From an uncultured Collinsella sp. (lineage in GTDB: Bacteria; Actinomycetota; Coriobacteriia; Coriobacteriales; Coriobacteriaceae): DNA of 13,231 bases. The stretch is taken from NCBI GenBank assembly GCA_905207425.1, contig CAJLLB010000044.1, positions 1 to 13,231 on the forward strand, written 5' to 3'. Made by a program: the position numbers and the translations under genes. The notes under the pieces were generated by a model that was not told the origin of the DNA, made no database searches, and worked only from the letters and a program-made list of their open reading frames with translations. Of this stretch, positions 6,070 through 11,994 are shown piece after piece (within the stretch, counting starts at the first letter, position 1; the number at the start of each line of letters is the position of its first letter).

Positions 6070-7290
6070 TTACTCAGTCGTCGACGAATCGTCGGTCGAA
6101 CTCTTGGTGACGCCCTTCAGGCTGACGTTGTATGGCGCGTCTTTGGGCATGGGATTAACGGTGATGTCGGCATCCTTCTTGTACTGCTCCAGCCACTCGC
6201 TGTACGCGGTGCTGGCCGCCTGCGTCTTCACCACGTTGGAGACGTACTTCTTGATGGCCTTGGGCACCTGGTTGATGTCATCAACCTGATTATCGACATG
6301 GAAGTAGTCGGTGCACTTGATGACGTGGTAGCCGTACGTCGACTCGACGACTTCGCTCACGTCGCCCTTGTTGAGTCCCTCGAGCGCCGTCTGGTAGCTG
6401 TCGACGAAGGTAGTGAGCTTATCCCAACCCACATCGCCCTTCTTCTCCTTGGAGCCGGTGTCGTCGGAATACTGCTCCACGGCGTCCTCAAAGCTCAGCT
6501 CACCGGAGTTGATCTTGTCCAGGCACTCCTGCGCCTTGGCCTTGGCGGCAGCCTTGTCCTCGTCGGAGGCGTCGGAATCAACCTTGATCAGAATGTTCGA
6601 CGAGCGGCGGGCGTCGTTGTAGCTGGACAGGTTTTCGTTGATGTAATCGACGATCTCGCTGTCCTTGGGCTTGCTCGTGGGCGCGACGGCATCCTTGAGT
6701 TTCTGCTGCGCCAGGCTCTCCTTGAGCGAATCCTTGTAGGTGTCCTCGGTATAACCGTAGGTCTTGAGGGTCTTCTTAAAGGCCTTGGCACCGCCCGCGC
6801 TCTTGCACGCGTCCTTCCAAGCCTTCTCGACCTCCTCGTCCGACACCGTAACGCCGTTTTCCTTCTGTGCCTGTTGAAGCAGAATCTGCTGCGTGTAGGA
6901 GTCGATGAGTTGCTTGCGGTACTTCTTGGGCGTGAGGTCGTTGTCGACCAGATACTGCGCCCAGTCCTTGTCCTTGGTGTAGCCGTAGGACGTGCGCATG
7001 CTCATGATCTGCTTGGTCACGGTGTCCTCGGTAAGGTTGGTGCCGTTGATAGTAGCAGCGACACCGCCGGTCAGCTTGTAGCCCGAGGTGTCCTCGGCCT
7101 GCGACATAAGGCCGGAGCACGCCATCGCCGAGACGGAAAGCAGCATCGCCAGCACGCCGATGACCACCAGGACGATCTTGACGGTCTTAGACACGTACGT
7201 CTTGCGCTGCTTCTTGCGAGAGCTGGAGGCAGCGCGGGCCTGCTGCTCGGGCGTCGGCACGGCCTCGGAGTTCTTTTTCTTATTTGCCAT
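6070..7290 (-). CDS. Membrane-anchored parvulin-type peptidyl-prolyl isomerase (PrsA/SurA-like)
   Basis: This 406-residue extracytoplasmic foldase has a Lys/Arg/Ser-rich cytoplasmic N-terminus (1-35) and one hydrophobic anchor at about 36-58. A SurA/PrsA-like chaperone region follows (about 75-215; VAATINGTNLTEDTVTKQI and YTQQILLQQA are typical), then a parvulin domain (about 228-330). The parvulin domain shows SSNILIK, GELSFEDAVEQYSDD, GDVGW and the closing YGYHVIKCTDYF. The C-terminus is Ser/Thr/Asp-rich. A Cys at 58 follows the hydrophobic stretch, but AMAC is a poor lipobox after a long N-tail, so a single-pass membrane anchor is favoured over lipidation. ATG at 7290 has GAAAGG 6 nt upstream; the open frame to 7389 runs through repeat DNA. 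It probably folds exported proteins and leads an operon with the yqeY-like gene. Confidence 0.88.
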   Translation of the reverse strand: MANKKKNSEAVPTPEQQARAASSSRKKQRKTYVSKTVKIVLVVIGVLAMLLSVSAMACSGLMSQAEDTSGYKLTGGVAATINGTNLTEDTVTKQIMSMRTSYGYTKDKDWAQYLVDNDLTPKKYRKQLIDSYTQQILLQQAQKENGVTVSDEEVEKAWKDACKSAGGAKAFKKTLKTYGYTEDTYKDSLKESLAQQKLKDAVAPTSKPKDSEIVDYINENLSSYNDARRSSNILIKVDSDASDEDKAAAKAKAQECLDKINSGELSFEDAVEQYSDDTGSKEKKGDVGWDKLTTFVDSYQTALEGLNKGDVSEVVESTYGYHVIKCTDYFHVDNQVDDINQVPKAIKKYVSNVVKTQAASTAYSEWLEQYKKDADITVNPMPKDAPYNVSLKGVTKSSTDDSSTTE

Positions 7291-7326
7291 AGTTGGCCTT
7301 TCGCATAACGAATCGAACAAACGCCA

Positions 7327-7337
7327 TTGTGTCACAA
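7327..7337. promoter_or_regulatory. Small dyad upstream of the foldase gene
   Basis: TTGTGTCACAA is a perfect 11-bp dyad (central T) lying 36 bp upstream of the foldase start. Its size, symmetry and position would suit an operator, but I see no strong promoter hexamers around it and it may be chance. Confidence 0.25.
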
Positions 7338-7357
7338 CGCAGCCCCCGCGGCACGCT

Positions 7358-7408
7358 TGGTGCATTGGGGACAGGTTAATCTGCACCATTTTGGTGCAAA
7401 GGGGACAG
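7358..7408. repeat. GGGGACAG-core hairpin, copy 4 (tandem)
   Basis: TGGTGCA (7358-7364) and TGCACCA (7382-7388) form 7-bp arms around a loop containing GGGGACAGGTTAATC (7367-7381). TGCACCA can also pair with a second TGGTGCA (7392-7398) over a TTT loop. That is followed by another GGGGACAG (7401-7408). The layout is arm, core, arm, arm, core. It lies upstream of the foldase gene and downstream of the PTS IIA gene, 28 bp from copy 4's dyad neighbour at 7327-7337 and 10 bp from copy 5. Confidence 0.75.
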
Positions 7409-7418
7409 CTCTGGCAGC

Positions 7419-7447
7419 CGGCAGTTAGGGACAGTCCCCAAGTGCCG
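7419..7447. repeat. GGGACAG-core imperfect palindrome, copy 5
   Basis: CGGCA..TT.GGGAC (7419-7432) mirrors GTCCC.AA.TGCCG (7434-7447) around a central A at 7433, with two mismatched positions. The core is GGGACAGTCCCC (7428-7439). It lies 13 bp downstream of the PTS IIA stop codon. There is no T run on the minus strand. Confidence 0.7.
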
Positions 7448-7460
7448 ACTCAGCCCCACC

Positions 7461-7925
7461 TTAGAAGTGGCGGCGGATGGCGTCGACCATGCCCTGGGGC
7501 GTGGTCTGGCCGAGCACGTCGGCTGCGGCATCGGCGTCCATAAAGATATTCATGAGCGCCTGCAGGGCCTCGACCTGGCCGCCCGGCTCGGCGATGCCCA
7601 GATTGATGACGATCTGCGCCGGCACCGGAGCGCCCATGCCAGCCATAGCGTTAAATGTCACGGGCGCGGCGGGCTTCACCACCGCGATATAGGGCTTGGC
7701 CACAAACCCCGGATCGGTATGCGGAATGGCAATGTTTGCCGCCGGCATGGCAAGACCCGTGGGATAGGCATCCTCGCGCGTGCGAACGGCGTCGAGCCAA
7801 CCGGACGCAATGTAGCCACGTGGTGCAAGCTCGCCCTCGAGCCCCGCAAACACCTCATCCGGCGTTGCACACTCCCAATCAAAAAACACCAACTCAGGCG
7901 TAAACAGCGCTTCGTTATCCGCCAT
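7461..7925 (-). CDS. PTS sugar transporter subunit IIA, galactitol (GatA)-type
   Basis: This 154-residue protein belongs to the fructose/mannitol IIA superfamily (PTS_EIIA_2). The phosphoacceptor is probably His69 in NIAIPHTDP (64-72), preceded by AYPTGLAMP (53-61). That spacing resembles galactitol IIA (GatA), where a GLPTEPIGIAIPHTD-like stretch occurs. VPAQIVINLGI and the C-terminal ALMNIFMDADAAADVL complete the fold. AGAGGTGA lies 4 nt before ATG at 7925. No IIB, IIC, metabolic gene or regulator adjoins it: it is an isolated gene between the purine terminator and the foldase operon. Its leader is almost entirely a 56-bp palindromic repeat. It could serve a PTS encoded elsewhere or act in regulation; substrate is unknown. 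Confidence 0.85.
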   Translation of the reverse strand: MADNEALFTPELVFFDWECATPDEVFAGLEGELAPRGYIASGWLDAVRTREDAYPTGLAMPAANIAIPHTDPGFVAKPYIAVVKPAAPVTFNAMAGMGAPVPAQIVINLGIAEPGGQVEALQALMNIFMDADAAADVLGQTTPQGMVDAIRRHF

Positions 7926-7943
7926 GCGCTCACCTCTCTCACC

Positions 7944-7999
7944 TAGTCATCGGAGGCGTTCTTGAATGACTAGTCGTTAAAGACCGTCCCCGATGACTA
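7944..7999. repeat. GGGGACGG-core long imperfect palindrome, copy 6
   Basis: A 56-bp palindrome has 23 of 28 symmetrical positions paired. The outer arms TAGTCATCGG (7944-7953) and CCGATGACTA (7990-7999) match perfectly, and the centre is GACTAGTC (7968-7975). Read on the minus strand, the core is GGGGACGGTCTTTAAC, a diverged form of GGGGACAG.TTAA. It lies between the purine operon terminator and the ribosome binding site of the PTS IIA gene, leaving little other room for that gene's promoter. Confidence 0.8.
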
Positions 8000-8002
8000 C
8001 CC

Positions 8003-8045
8003 AAAACAAAAGGTGGCCACGCGCGCCTTGGCGCCAATGACCACC
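8003..8045 (-). terminator. Intrinsic terminator of the purFMN operon
   Basis: On the minus strand GGTGGTCA (8045-8038) pairs with TGGCCACC (8019-8012) with one wobble. An inner GCGCC/GGCGC pairing lies within the stem, and TTTTGTTTT (8011-8003) follows. It begins 32 bp past the purN stop. Confidence 0.85.
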
Positions 8046-8077
8046 CTGACTACTCGGCTAAATTGTACTGTGTGCCG

Positions 8078-8779
8078 CTAGCCGCGAGGCGCGTCAATTG
8101 CGACCTTGCCGCTCTCCAGCACGTGGACGCGGCCGTCGGCGAGCATTTGCACGACTTCGGGATACAGCACGTGCTCAATCGCGTGGATGTGCTCCTCGAG
8201 CGTGTCGACATCCCAGCCCTCCTCAACAGCCAGCGCACGCTGGGCGATGATGGGACCGTTGTCGTAGATCTCGTTGGCAAAATGCACGGTCACGCCAGTT
8301 ACCTTGACGCCGCGCGCAAAGGCGTCGTCAATCGCATGCGCACCGGTAAAGCTCGGCAGCAGCGCCGGATGCAAGTTGACCACGCGGTTGGGAAACGCCG
8401 CCAGCAGCGGCGTGTGCACCATGCGCATGTAGCCGGCCATGACCACATACTCGCAGCCGCGCTCGAGAAGCTCGTGCGCGATGATCTCGTCGGCGGCAAT
8501 AGGGTCGGCATAGACATCCTTGGACAGCGTGAGTGTCTGGATGCCCGCGCGCTCAGCGCGCTGCAAACCCTTAGCCGAGGGACGGCTCGACACCACAAGC
8601 TCAATCGAAGCGTTGAGCTTGCCGGCGGCGATCAGATCGATCAGCGCCTGCAGGTTGGTACCCGAACCGCTGATGAGCACACCGATCTTGAGCGGCTCGG
8701 CCGTATCGGTGCCGGTCGGACGGGTGTAGGGCACAAAGTCCAGGCCCTCGGCGGCAACCATCTGCTCGTTAGCGCTCAT
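8078..8779 (-). CDS. purN: Phosphoribosylglycinamide formyltransferase
   Basis: This 233-residue enzyme transfers a formyl group from 10-formyltetrahydrofolate to GAR, step 3 of IMP synthesis. The core begins at LKIGVLISGSGTNLQALID (30-48). The catalytic triad is visible as Asn135 and His137 in VVNLHPALLPSF and Asp173 in YDNGPIIAQ; GYMRMV (116-121) is also typical. It is about 30 residues longer than common PurN proteins because of an N-terminal extension (1-29) of unknown role. The start overlaps the end of purM by 11 bp, so the extension is probably genuinely translated unless an internal start is used. It is the last gene of the purFMN operon and is followed by a strong terminator. Confidence 0.95.
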   Translation of the reverse strand: MSANEQMVAAEGLDFVPYTRPTGTDTAEPLKIGVLISGSGTNLQALIDLIAAGKLNASIELVVSSRPSAKGLQRAERAGIQTLTLSKDVYADPIAADEIIAHELLERGCEYVVMAGYMRMVHTPLLAAFPNRVVNLHPALLPSFTGAHAIDDAFARGVKVTGVTVHFANEIYDNGPIIAQRALAVEEGWDVDTLEEHIHAIEHVLYPEVVQMLADGRVHVLESGKVAIDAPRG

Positions 8780-9872
8780 CGGGGTACACGACCTTACCGG
8801 AACCCTCGACGCACTCGCCCACGCGGAACGGCTTCTCGCCCAGCGCGACCAGAGCCTCGGTCACCGCGGCCTCGTCCTCGGGGGCGACGATCAGGCACAG
8901 GCCAACGCCCATGTTGAAGGTCTTGCACGCCTCGTTGGGCGCGAGCTCGGCCTGGCGCGACACATAGGTGATGACGGGCGGAACGTCCCAACCCATCTCG
9001 GCGCCGTTGCGGGTGACCACGGCGTCGACGTCGTCGGCAAGCGCGCGGTTGAGGTTCTCGGTAATACCGCCGCCGGTGATGTGGGCAATAGCATGCACGT
9101 TGGCGCCGCCGCGCAGCAGCTCAAGAATCGGCTTCACATAAATTCGCGTGGGGGCCAGCAGGGCGTCAGCCAGCGAAGCGCCACCGAGCTCCTCGAGCGG
9201 ACGGCTCAGCTCCTCGGCCTTAGCGGCGGCCTCGGGCGTACCCGGCTTAATGCCGTCGACGCCAATGACCTTGCGCACGAGCGAGTAGCCGTTGGAATGC
9301 ACGCCGGTGGAGGGCAGGCCCAGAATCACGTCGCCGGGGCGGACGTTCGCGGGGTCGAGCATCTTGGGGCGGTCGACGACGCCCACGGTAAAGCCGGCGA
9401 GGTCGTAGTCGGCGGGAGCCATAACGCCGGGGTGCTCGGCCATCTCGCCGCCCACGAGCGCGCAGCCCGCGAGCTTGCAGCCGTCGGCCACACCCTTGAT
9501 GATCTTTGCCATGTGCTCGGCCTCAATGTGGCCGATGGCAACGTAATCCAGGAAGAACAGCGGCTCGGCGCCCGAAGCCAAAATGTCGTTGACGCACATG
9601 GCGACCAGGTCCTGGCCCACCGTCTCGTGACGGTCCATGATCTGGGCGAGCACGAGTTTGGTGCCCACGCCGTCGGTACCGCTGATCAGAATCGGGTCTT
9701 CCATATCCTTAAGCGCGGCGGCCGAGAATAAGCCACCAAAACCGCCGATGCCGCCGATAACCTCGGGGCGATTGGTGTCCTTGACCATCTGCTTAATCGC
9801 GTCGACGGCGCGGCCGCCCTCGGCGGTATCGACGCCGGCATCCTCATACGTCACATGCTTGCTGTCGCTCAT
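8769..9872 (-). CDS. purM: Phosphoribosylformylglycinamidine cyclo-ligase (AIR synthetase)
   Basis: This 367-residue enzyme converts FGAM and ATP to AIR, step 5 of IMP synthesis. The signatures run in the expected order: TYEDAGVDTAEGG, GGIGGFGG, SGTDGVGTKL, MCVNDIL, ALVGGEMAEHPG, STGVHSNGYSLVRK, LLAPTRIYVKP, HITGGGITENLNR and FNMGVGL. Length is slightly above the usual 340-350. GAGGAAGG lies about 6 nt before ATG at 9872. It follows purF by 157 bp of non-coding DNA holding two hairpins and overlaps purN by 11 bp at its end. The gap could allow differential expression within the operon. Confidence 0.96.
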   Translation of the reverse strand: MSDSKHVTYEDAGVDTAEGGRAVDAIKQMVKDTNRPEVIGGIGGFGGLFSAAALKDMEDPILISGTDGVGTKLVLAQIMDRHETVGQDLVAMCVNDILASGAEPLFFLDYVAIGHIEAEHMAKIIKGVADGCKLAGCALVGGEMAEHPGVMAPADYDLAGFTVGVVDRPKMLDPANVRPGDVILGLPSTGVHSNGYSLVRKVIGVDGIKPGTPEAAAKAEELSRPLEELGGASLADALLAPTRIYVKPILELLRGGANVHAIAHITGGGITENLNRALADDVDAVVTRNGAEMGWDVPPVITYVSRQAELAPNEACKTFNMGVGLCLIVAPEDEAAVTEALVALGEKPFRVGECVEGSGKVVYPDER

Positions 9873-9941
9873 CTGAGCCTTCCTCTCCCACTACCGTGGC
9901 GCCGCGCAGGCGCCAAACGGTACTCATAGTTGCGTTCATTT

Positions 9942-9968
9942 CGGCGCGCGCCATAACAACGCGCGCCG
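9942..9968. other. GC-rich hairpin between purF and purM
   Basis: CGGCGCGCG (9942-9950) pairs perfectly with CGCGCGCCG (9960-9968) around a 9-nt loop. No T run follows on the minus strand. It could be an RNA processing or stability element, or an attenuator between purF and purM. Confidence 0.55.
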
Positions 9969-9994
9969 CTCAATCAACAAAACAGCAGGTAAAA

Positions 9995-10027
9995 CCTACC
10001 AGAATAAACCTGTCCCTACATGGCAGG
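9995..10027. repeat. GGGACAG-core hairpin, copy 7 (degenerate)
   Basis: CCTACCA (9995-10001) pairs with TGGCAGG (10021-10027) with one mismatch. On the minus strand the loop reads TGTAGGGACAGGTTTATTC, resembling the GGGGACAGGTTAATC core of copy 4. It begins 3 bp after the purF stop, inside the purF-purM gap. This is the weakest member of the family. Confidence 0.5.
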
Positions 10028-10029
10028 CT

Positions 10030-11700
10030 TTAGGCCTCGCCGTGCTCCTCTTCCCAGCTGCGGTCGTCGTATTTCTCGACCACGGCGTCGTCGTCAAAGT
10101 GCAGCGGCTTATCCAGGTTGCGGGGCTTAAAGCCCTCCATAAACTTATCGCGGCCAAAGCTCTCGGGAATCGCCACGGGGTAGCGGCCGGTAAAGCACGC
10201 ATCGCAGTAGCCGCCCTTGGGCATGACCTTCAGCAGGCCCTCGACCGAAAGGAAGGCCAGCGAATCGGCGCCGATGTACTCGCAAATCTCGTCGACCGTC
10301 TTGTTGGCGCTGATAAGCTGCGACTGCACGTCGGTATCGATGCCGTAGAAGCACGGCCAGATGACCTCGGGCGAGTTGATGCGGATGTGAATCTCCTTGG
10401 CACCAGCGTTGCGCAGCATCTTGACGAGCTGCACCATGGTGGTGCCGCGCACGATGGAGTCGTCGATGACGACCAGGCGCTTGCCCTCGATGTTGTCGCG
10501 CAGCGGGTTGAGTTTCATACGCACGCCCATGGCGCGCAACTCCTGCGTAGGCTCGATAAACGTACGGCCCACGTAGCGGTTCTTGATGAGGCCCTCGCCA
10601 AAGGGAATACCGCTCTCGTGCGAATACCCCTCCGCGGGCGGCAGGCCGGAGTCGGGCACGCCGATGACCAGGTCGGCCTCGACGGGCTCCTCGTGTGCCA
10701 GCTGACGGCCCATGTCGTAACGGCAGGCATAGACGCTCTTGCCGTTCATGATGGAGTCGGGGCGGGCGAAGTAGACCTGCTCAAAGATGCAGTTGGCGGG
10801 CTCTTCGGCTGCAGGCACGCCCTGCTCGGATACCAGACCCTCGGCGCTGATGCGCAAGATCTCGCCGGGACGGACGTCACGGACGTACTCGGCACCCACG
10901 ATGTCGAGTGCGCAGGTCTCGGAAGCAACGACCCAGCCGCCGGCGCGCGTGACACGGACGGCGGAGTCGACCGTAGCGGCGCCGTCCTGCGACGGCAGCT
11001 GCGAAACGGATGCGGCATCGGCCTGGTCCAGGCCCTCGTCTACCAGCTTGCCCAGCACGAGCGGGCGAATGCCGTGCGGATCGCGGAAAGCGTAGAGCGC
11101 CTGCTCGTTGATGAGCGTCATGGCGTAGCCGCCGCGCACGAGCTCCATGGTCTTGCGAATGCCCTCACGCAGATGGCCTGTACGCTGAGTAAAGTAGCCA
11201 ATGAGCTTGGTCGCGACCTCGGAATCCGAATTGGAGAGGAACGGCACGCCCAGCTCGATCAGCTGGCGGCGCAGCTCGTCGGTGTTGACCAGAGTGCCGT
11301 TGTGAGCAAGCGCGATAATGACGCTGTTGATAGTAGAAAGATGCGGCTGCGAGGCTTCCCAGCTCTTGGCGCCGGCGGTGCCATAGCGCACGTGGCCCAC
11401 GGCCAGCTGACCGGAGAGCGTCGACAGGTCGGCGTTGGAGAACACGCGGTCGAGCAGTCCCAGGTCCTTGCGAACCATAACCGTGCCGCCATCACCCACG
11501 GCGATTCCCGCCGATTCCTGGCCGCGATGCTGTAGCGCGCGCAGACCAAAGTACGTCAGTCGAGCCACGTCGCGATCGGGCGCCCACACACCAAAAATGC
11601 CGCATTCCTCATGCAGCTGGTCGGAGTCCGGATCATACGTCGACATGGTCTTCACCTGTCCCGCGGCGCGCTCGGCCGCGCGGATGGTTTCTTGAGACAT
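10030..11700 (-). CDS. purF: Amidophosphoribosyltransferase, Fe-S type
   Basis: This enzyme makes phosphoribosylamine from PRPP and glutamine, the first committed step of purine synthesis. An N-terminal nucleophile glutamine amidotransferase domain begins at CGIFGVWAP, with catalytic Cys33 exposed after propeptide cleavage; LRALQHRGQESAGIA (53-67) is a hallmark. The PRPP loop VVIDDSIVRGTT lies at 410-421. Cys304, 450, 499 and 502 sit in the contexts of the Bacillus-type [4Fe-4S] ligands (WPCFYGIDT, YCDACFTG). An acidic, Ala-rich insertion at about 222-255 interrupts the segment between LGKL and WVVASETCAL, relative to B. subtilis PurF. Two starts are possible: ATG 11700 (AGGGG, 5 nt spacing; 32-residue propeptide) or ATG 11646 (AGGTGA, 5 nt; 14-residue propeptide). 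The shorter is closer to the known propeptide size. Confidence 0.95.
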   Translation of the reverse strand: MSQETIRAAERAAGQVKTMSTYDPDSDQLHEECGIFGVWAPDRDVARLTYFGLRALQHRGQESAGIAVGDGGTVMVRKDLGLLDRVFSNADLSTLSGQLAVGHVRYGTAGAKSWEASQPHLSTINSVIIALAHNGTLVNTDELRRQLIELGVPFLSNSDSEVATKLIGYFTQRTGHLREGIRKTMELVRGGYAMTLINEQALYAFRDPHGIRPLVLGKLVDEGLDQADAASVSQLPSQDGAATVDSAVRVTRAGGWVVASETCALDIVGAEYVRDVRPGEILRISAEGLVSEQGVPAAEEPANCIFEQVYFARPDSIMNGKSVYACRYDMGRQLAHEEPVEADLVIGVPDSGLPPAEGYSHESGIPFGEGLIKNRYVGRTFIEPTQELRAMGVRMKLNPLRDNIEGKRLVVIDDSIVRGTTMVQLVKMLRNAGAKEIHIRINSPEVIWPCFYGIDTDVQSQLISANKTVDEICEYIGADSLAFLSVEGLLKVMPKGGYCDACFTGRYPVAIPESFGRDKFMEGFKPRNLDKPLHFDDDAVVEKYDDRSWEEEHGEA

Positions 11701-11741
11701 GGCATCCCCTCAGAGCCTCGTTATTTGGCGTTACCTGCCCT

Positions 11742-11747
11742 ATTATA
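11742..11747 (-). promoter_or_regulatory. -10 element of the purF promoter
   Basis: On the minus strand this is a perfect TATAAT, about 41 nt upstream of the first possible purF start. The DNA at the expected -35 distance is a weak match. The predicted leader is only about 30-35 nt, too short for a purine riboswitch, and none is seen. Confidence 0.55.
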
Positions 11748-11806
11748 CGCACGGCAAGACAAGCACTCCCGCGCATGAACAGCGCTTTTTAAAAGCCCAC
11801 CGAGCT

Positions 11807-11812
11807 TATAAT
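11807..11812 (+). promoter_or_regulatory. Candidate -10 for the divergent membrane-protein gene
   Basis: A perfect TATAAT on the plus strand lies 183 nt upstream of the membrane-protein start, with no clear -35. The 294-bp gap between purF and this gene thus holds two back-to-back TATAAT boxes about 60 bp apart. If used, it gives a leader of about 175 nt in which I see no known riboswitch. Confidence 0.35.
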
Positions 11813-11994
11813 CCGTTTTGCGGCCAAACATTTTATCGGGCAACCGCCTCGGGGCCGACGATCCCGCATACTTCCGTTGCGACGCGTCTCGCCCGCCGTT
11901 GGGGCTTGCATTGTTGCAATTGGGACGTTCGTCCTGTCTTTTGGCAGGTCGGCGGCGTATCCTTGTACCTACAGCAAAACGAGAAAGGTTATGT

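Noticed and set aside
7291..7389. 33-residue extension of the foldase
   Set aside because: It reads through repeat copy 4 and the dyad region. ATG 7290 has a good ribosome binding site and starts a typical charged N-tail.
1551..10027. Repeats as a CRISPR array
   Set aside because: The units are dispersed between different operons, have no uniform spacer length, and no cas genes are present.
10042..11535. A 497-codon plus-strand open frame opposite purF
   Set aside because: It is antisense to unmistakable PurF and has no recognisable domains; a GC-bias shadow. The same applies to 6298-7308, 3675-4568, 4568-5380 and 8063-8917.
11701..11740. Purine riboswitch in the purF leader
   Set aside because: The leader after the TATAAT box is only about 35 nt and lacks the conserved purine riboswitch segments.
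11921..11942. Short GGAC/GTCC hairpin followed by T-rich sequence
   Set aside because: The stem is only 4 bp and there is no gene upstream on the plus strand to terminate.
11816..11994. Longer start or small ORF upstream of the CmpB-domain gene
   Set aside because: The frame is open from 11818, but the sequence before residue MDRNELD looks non-coding and ATG 11995 has a clear ribosome binding site.
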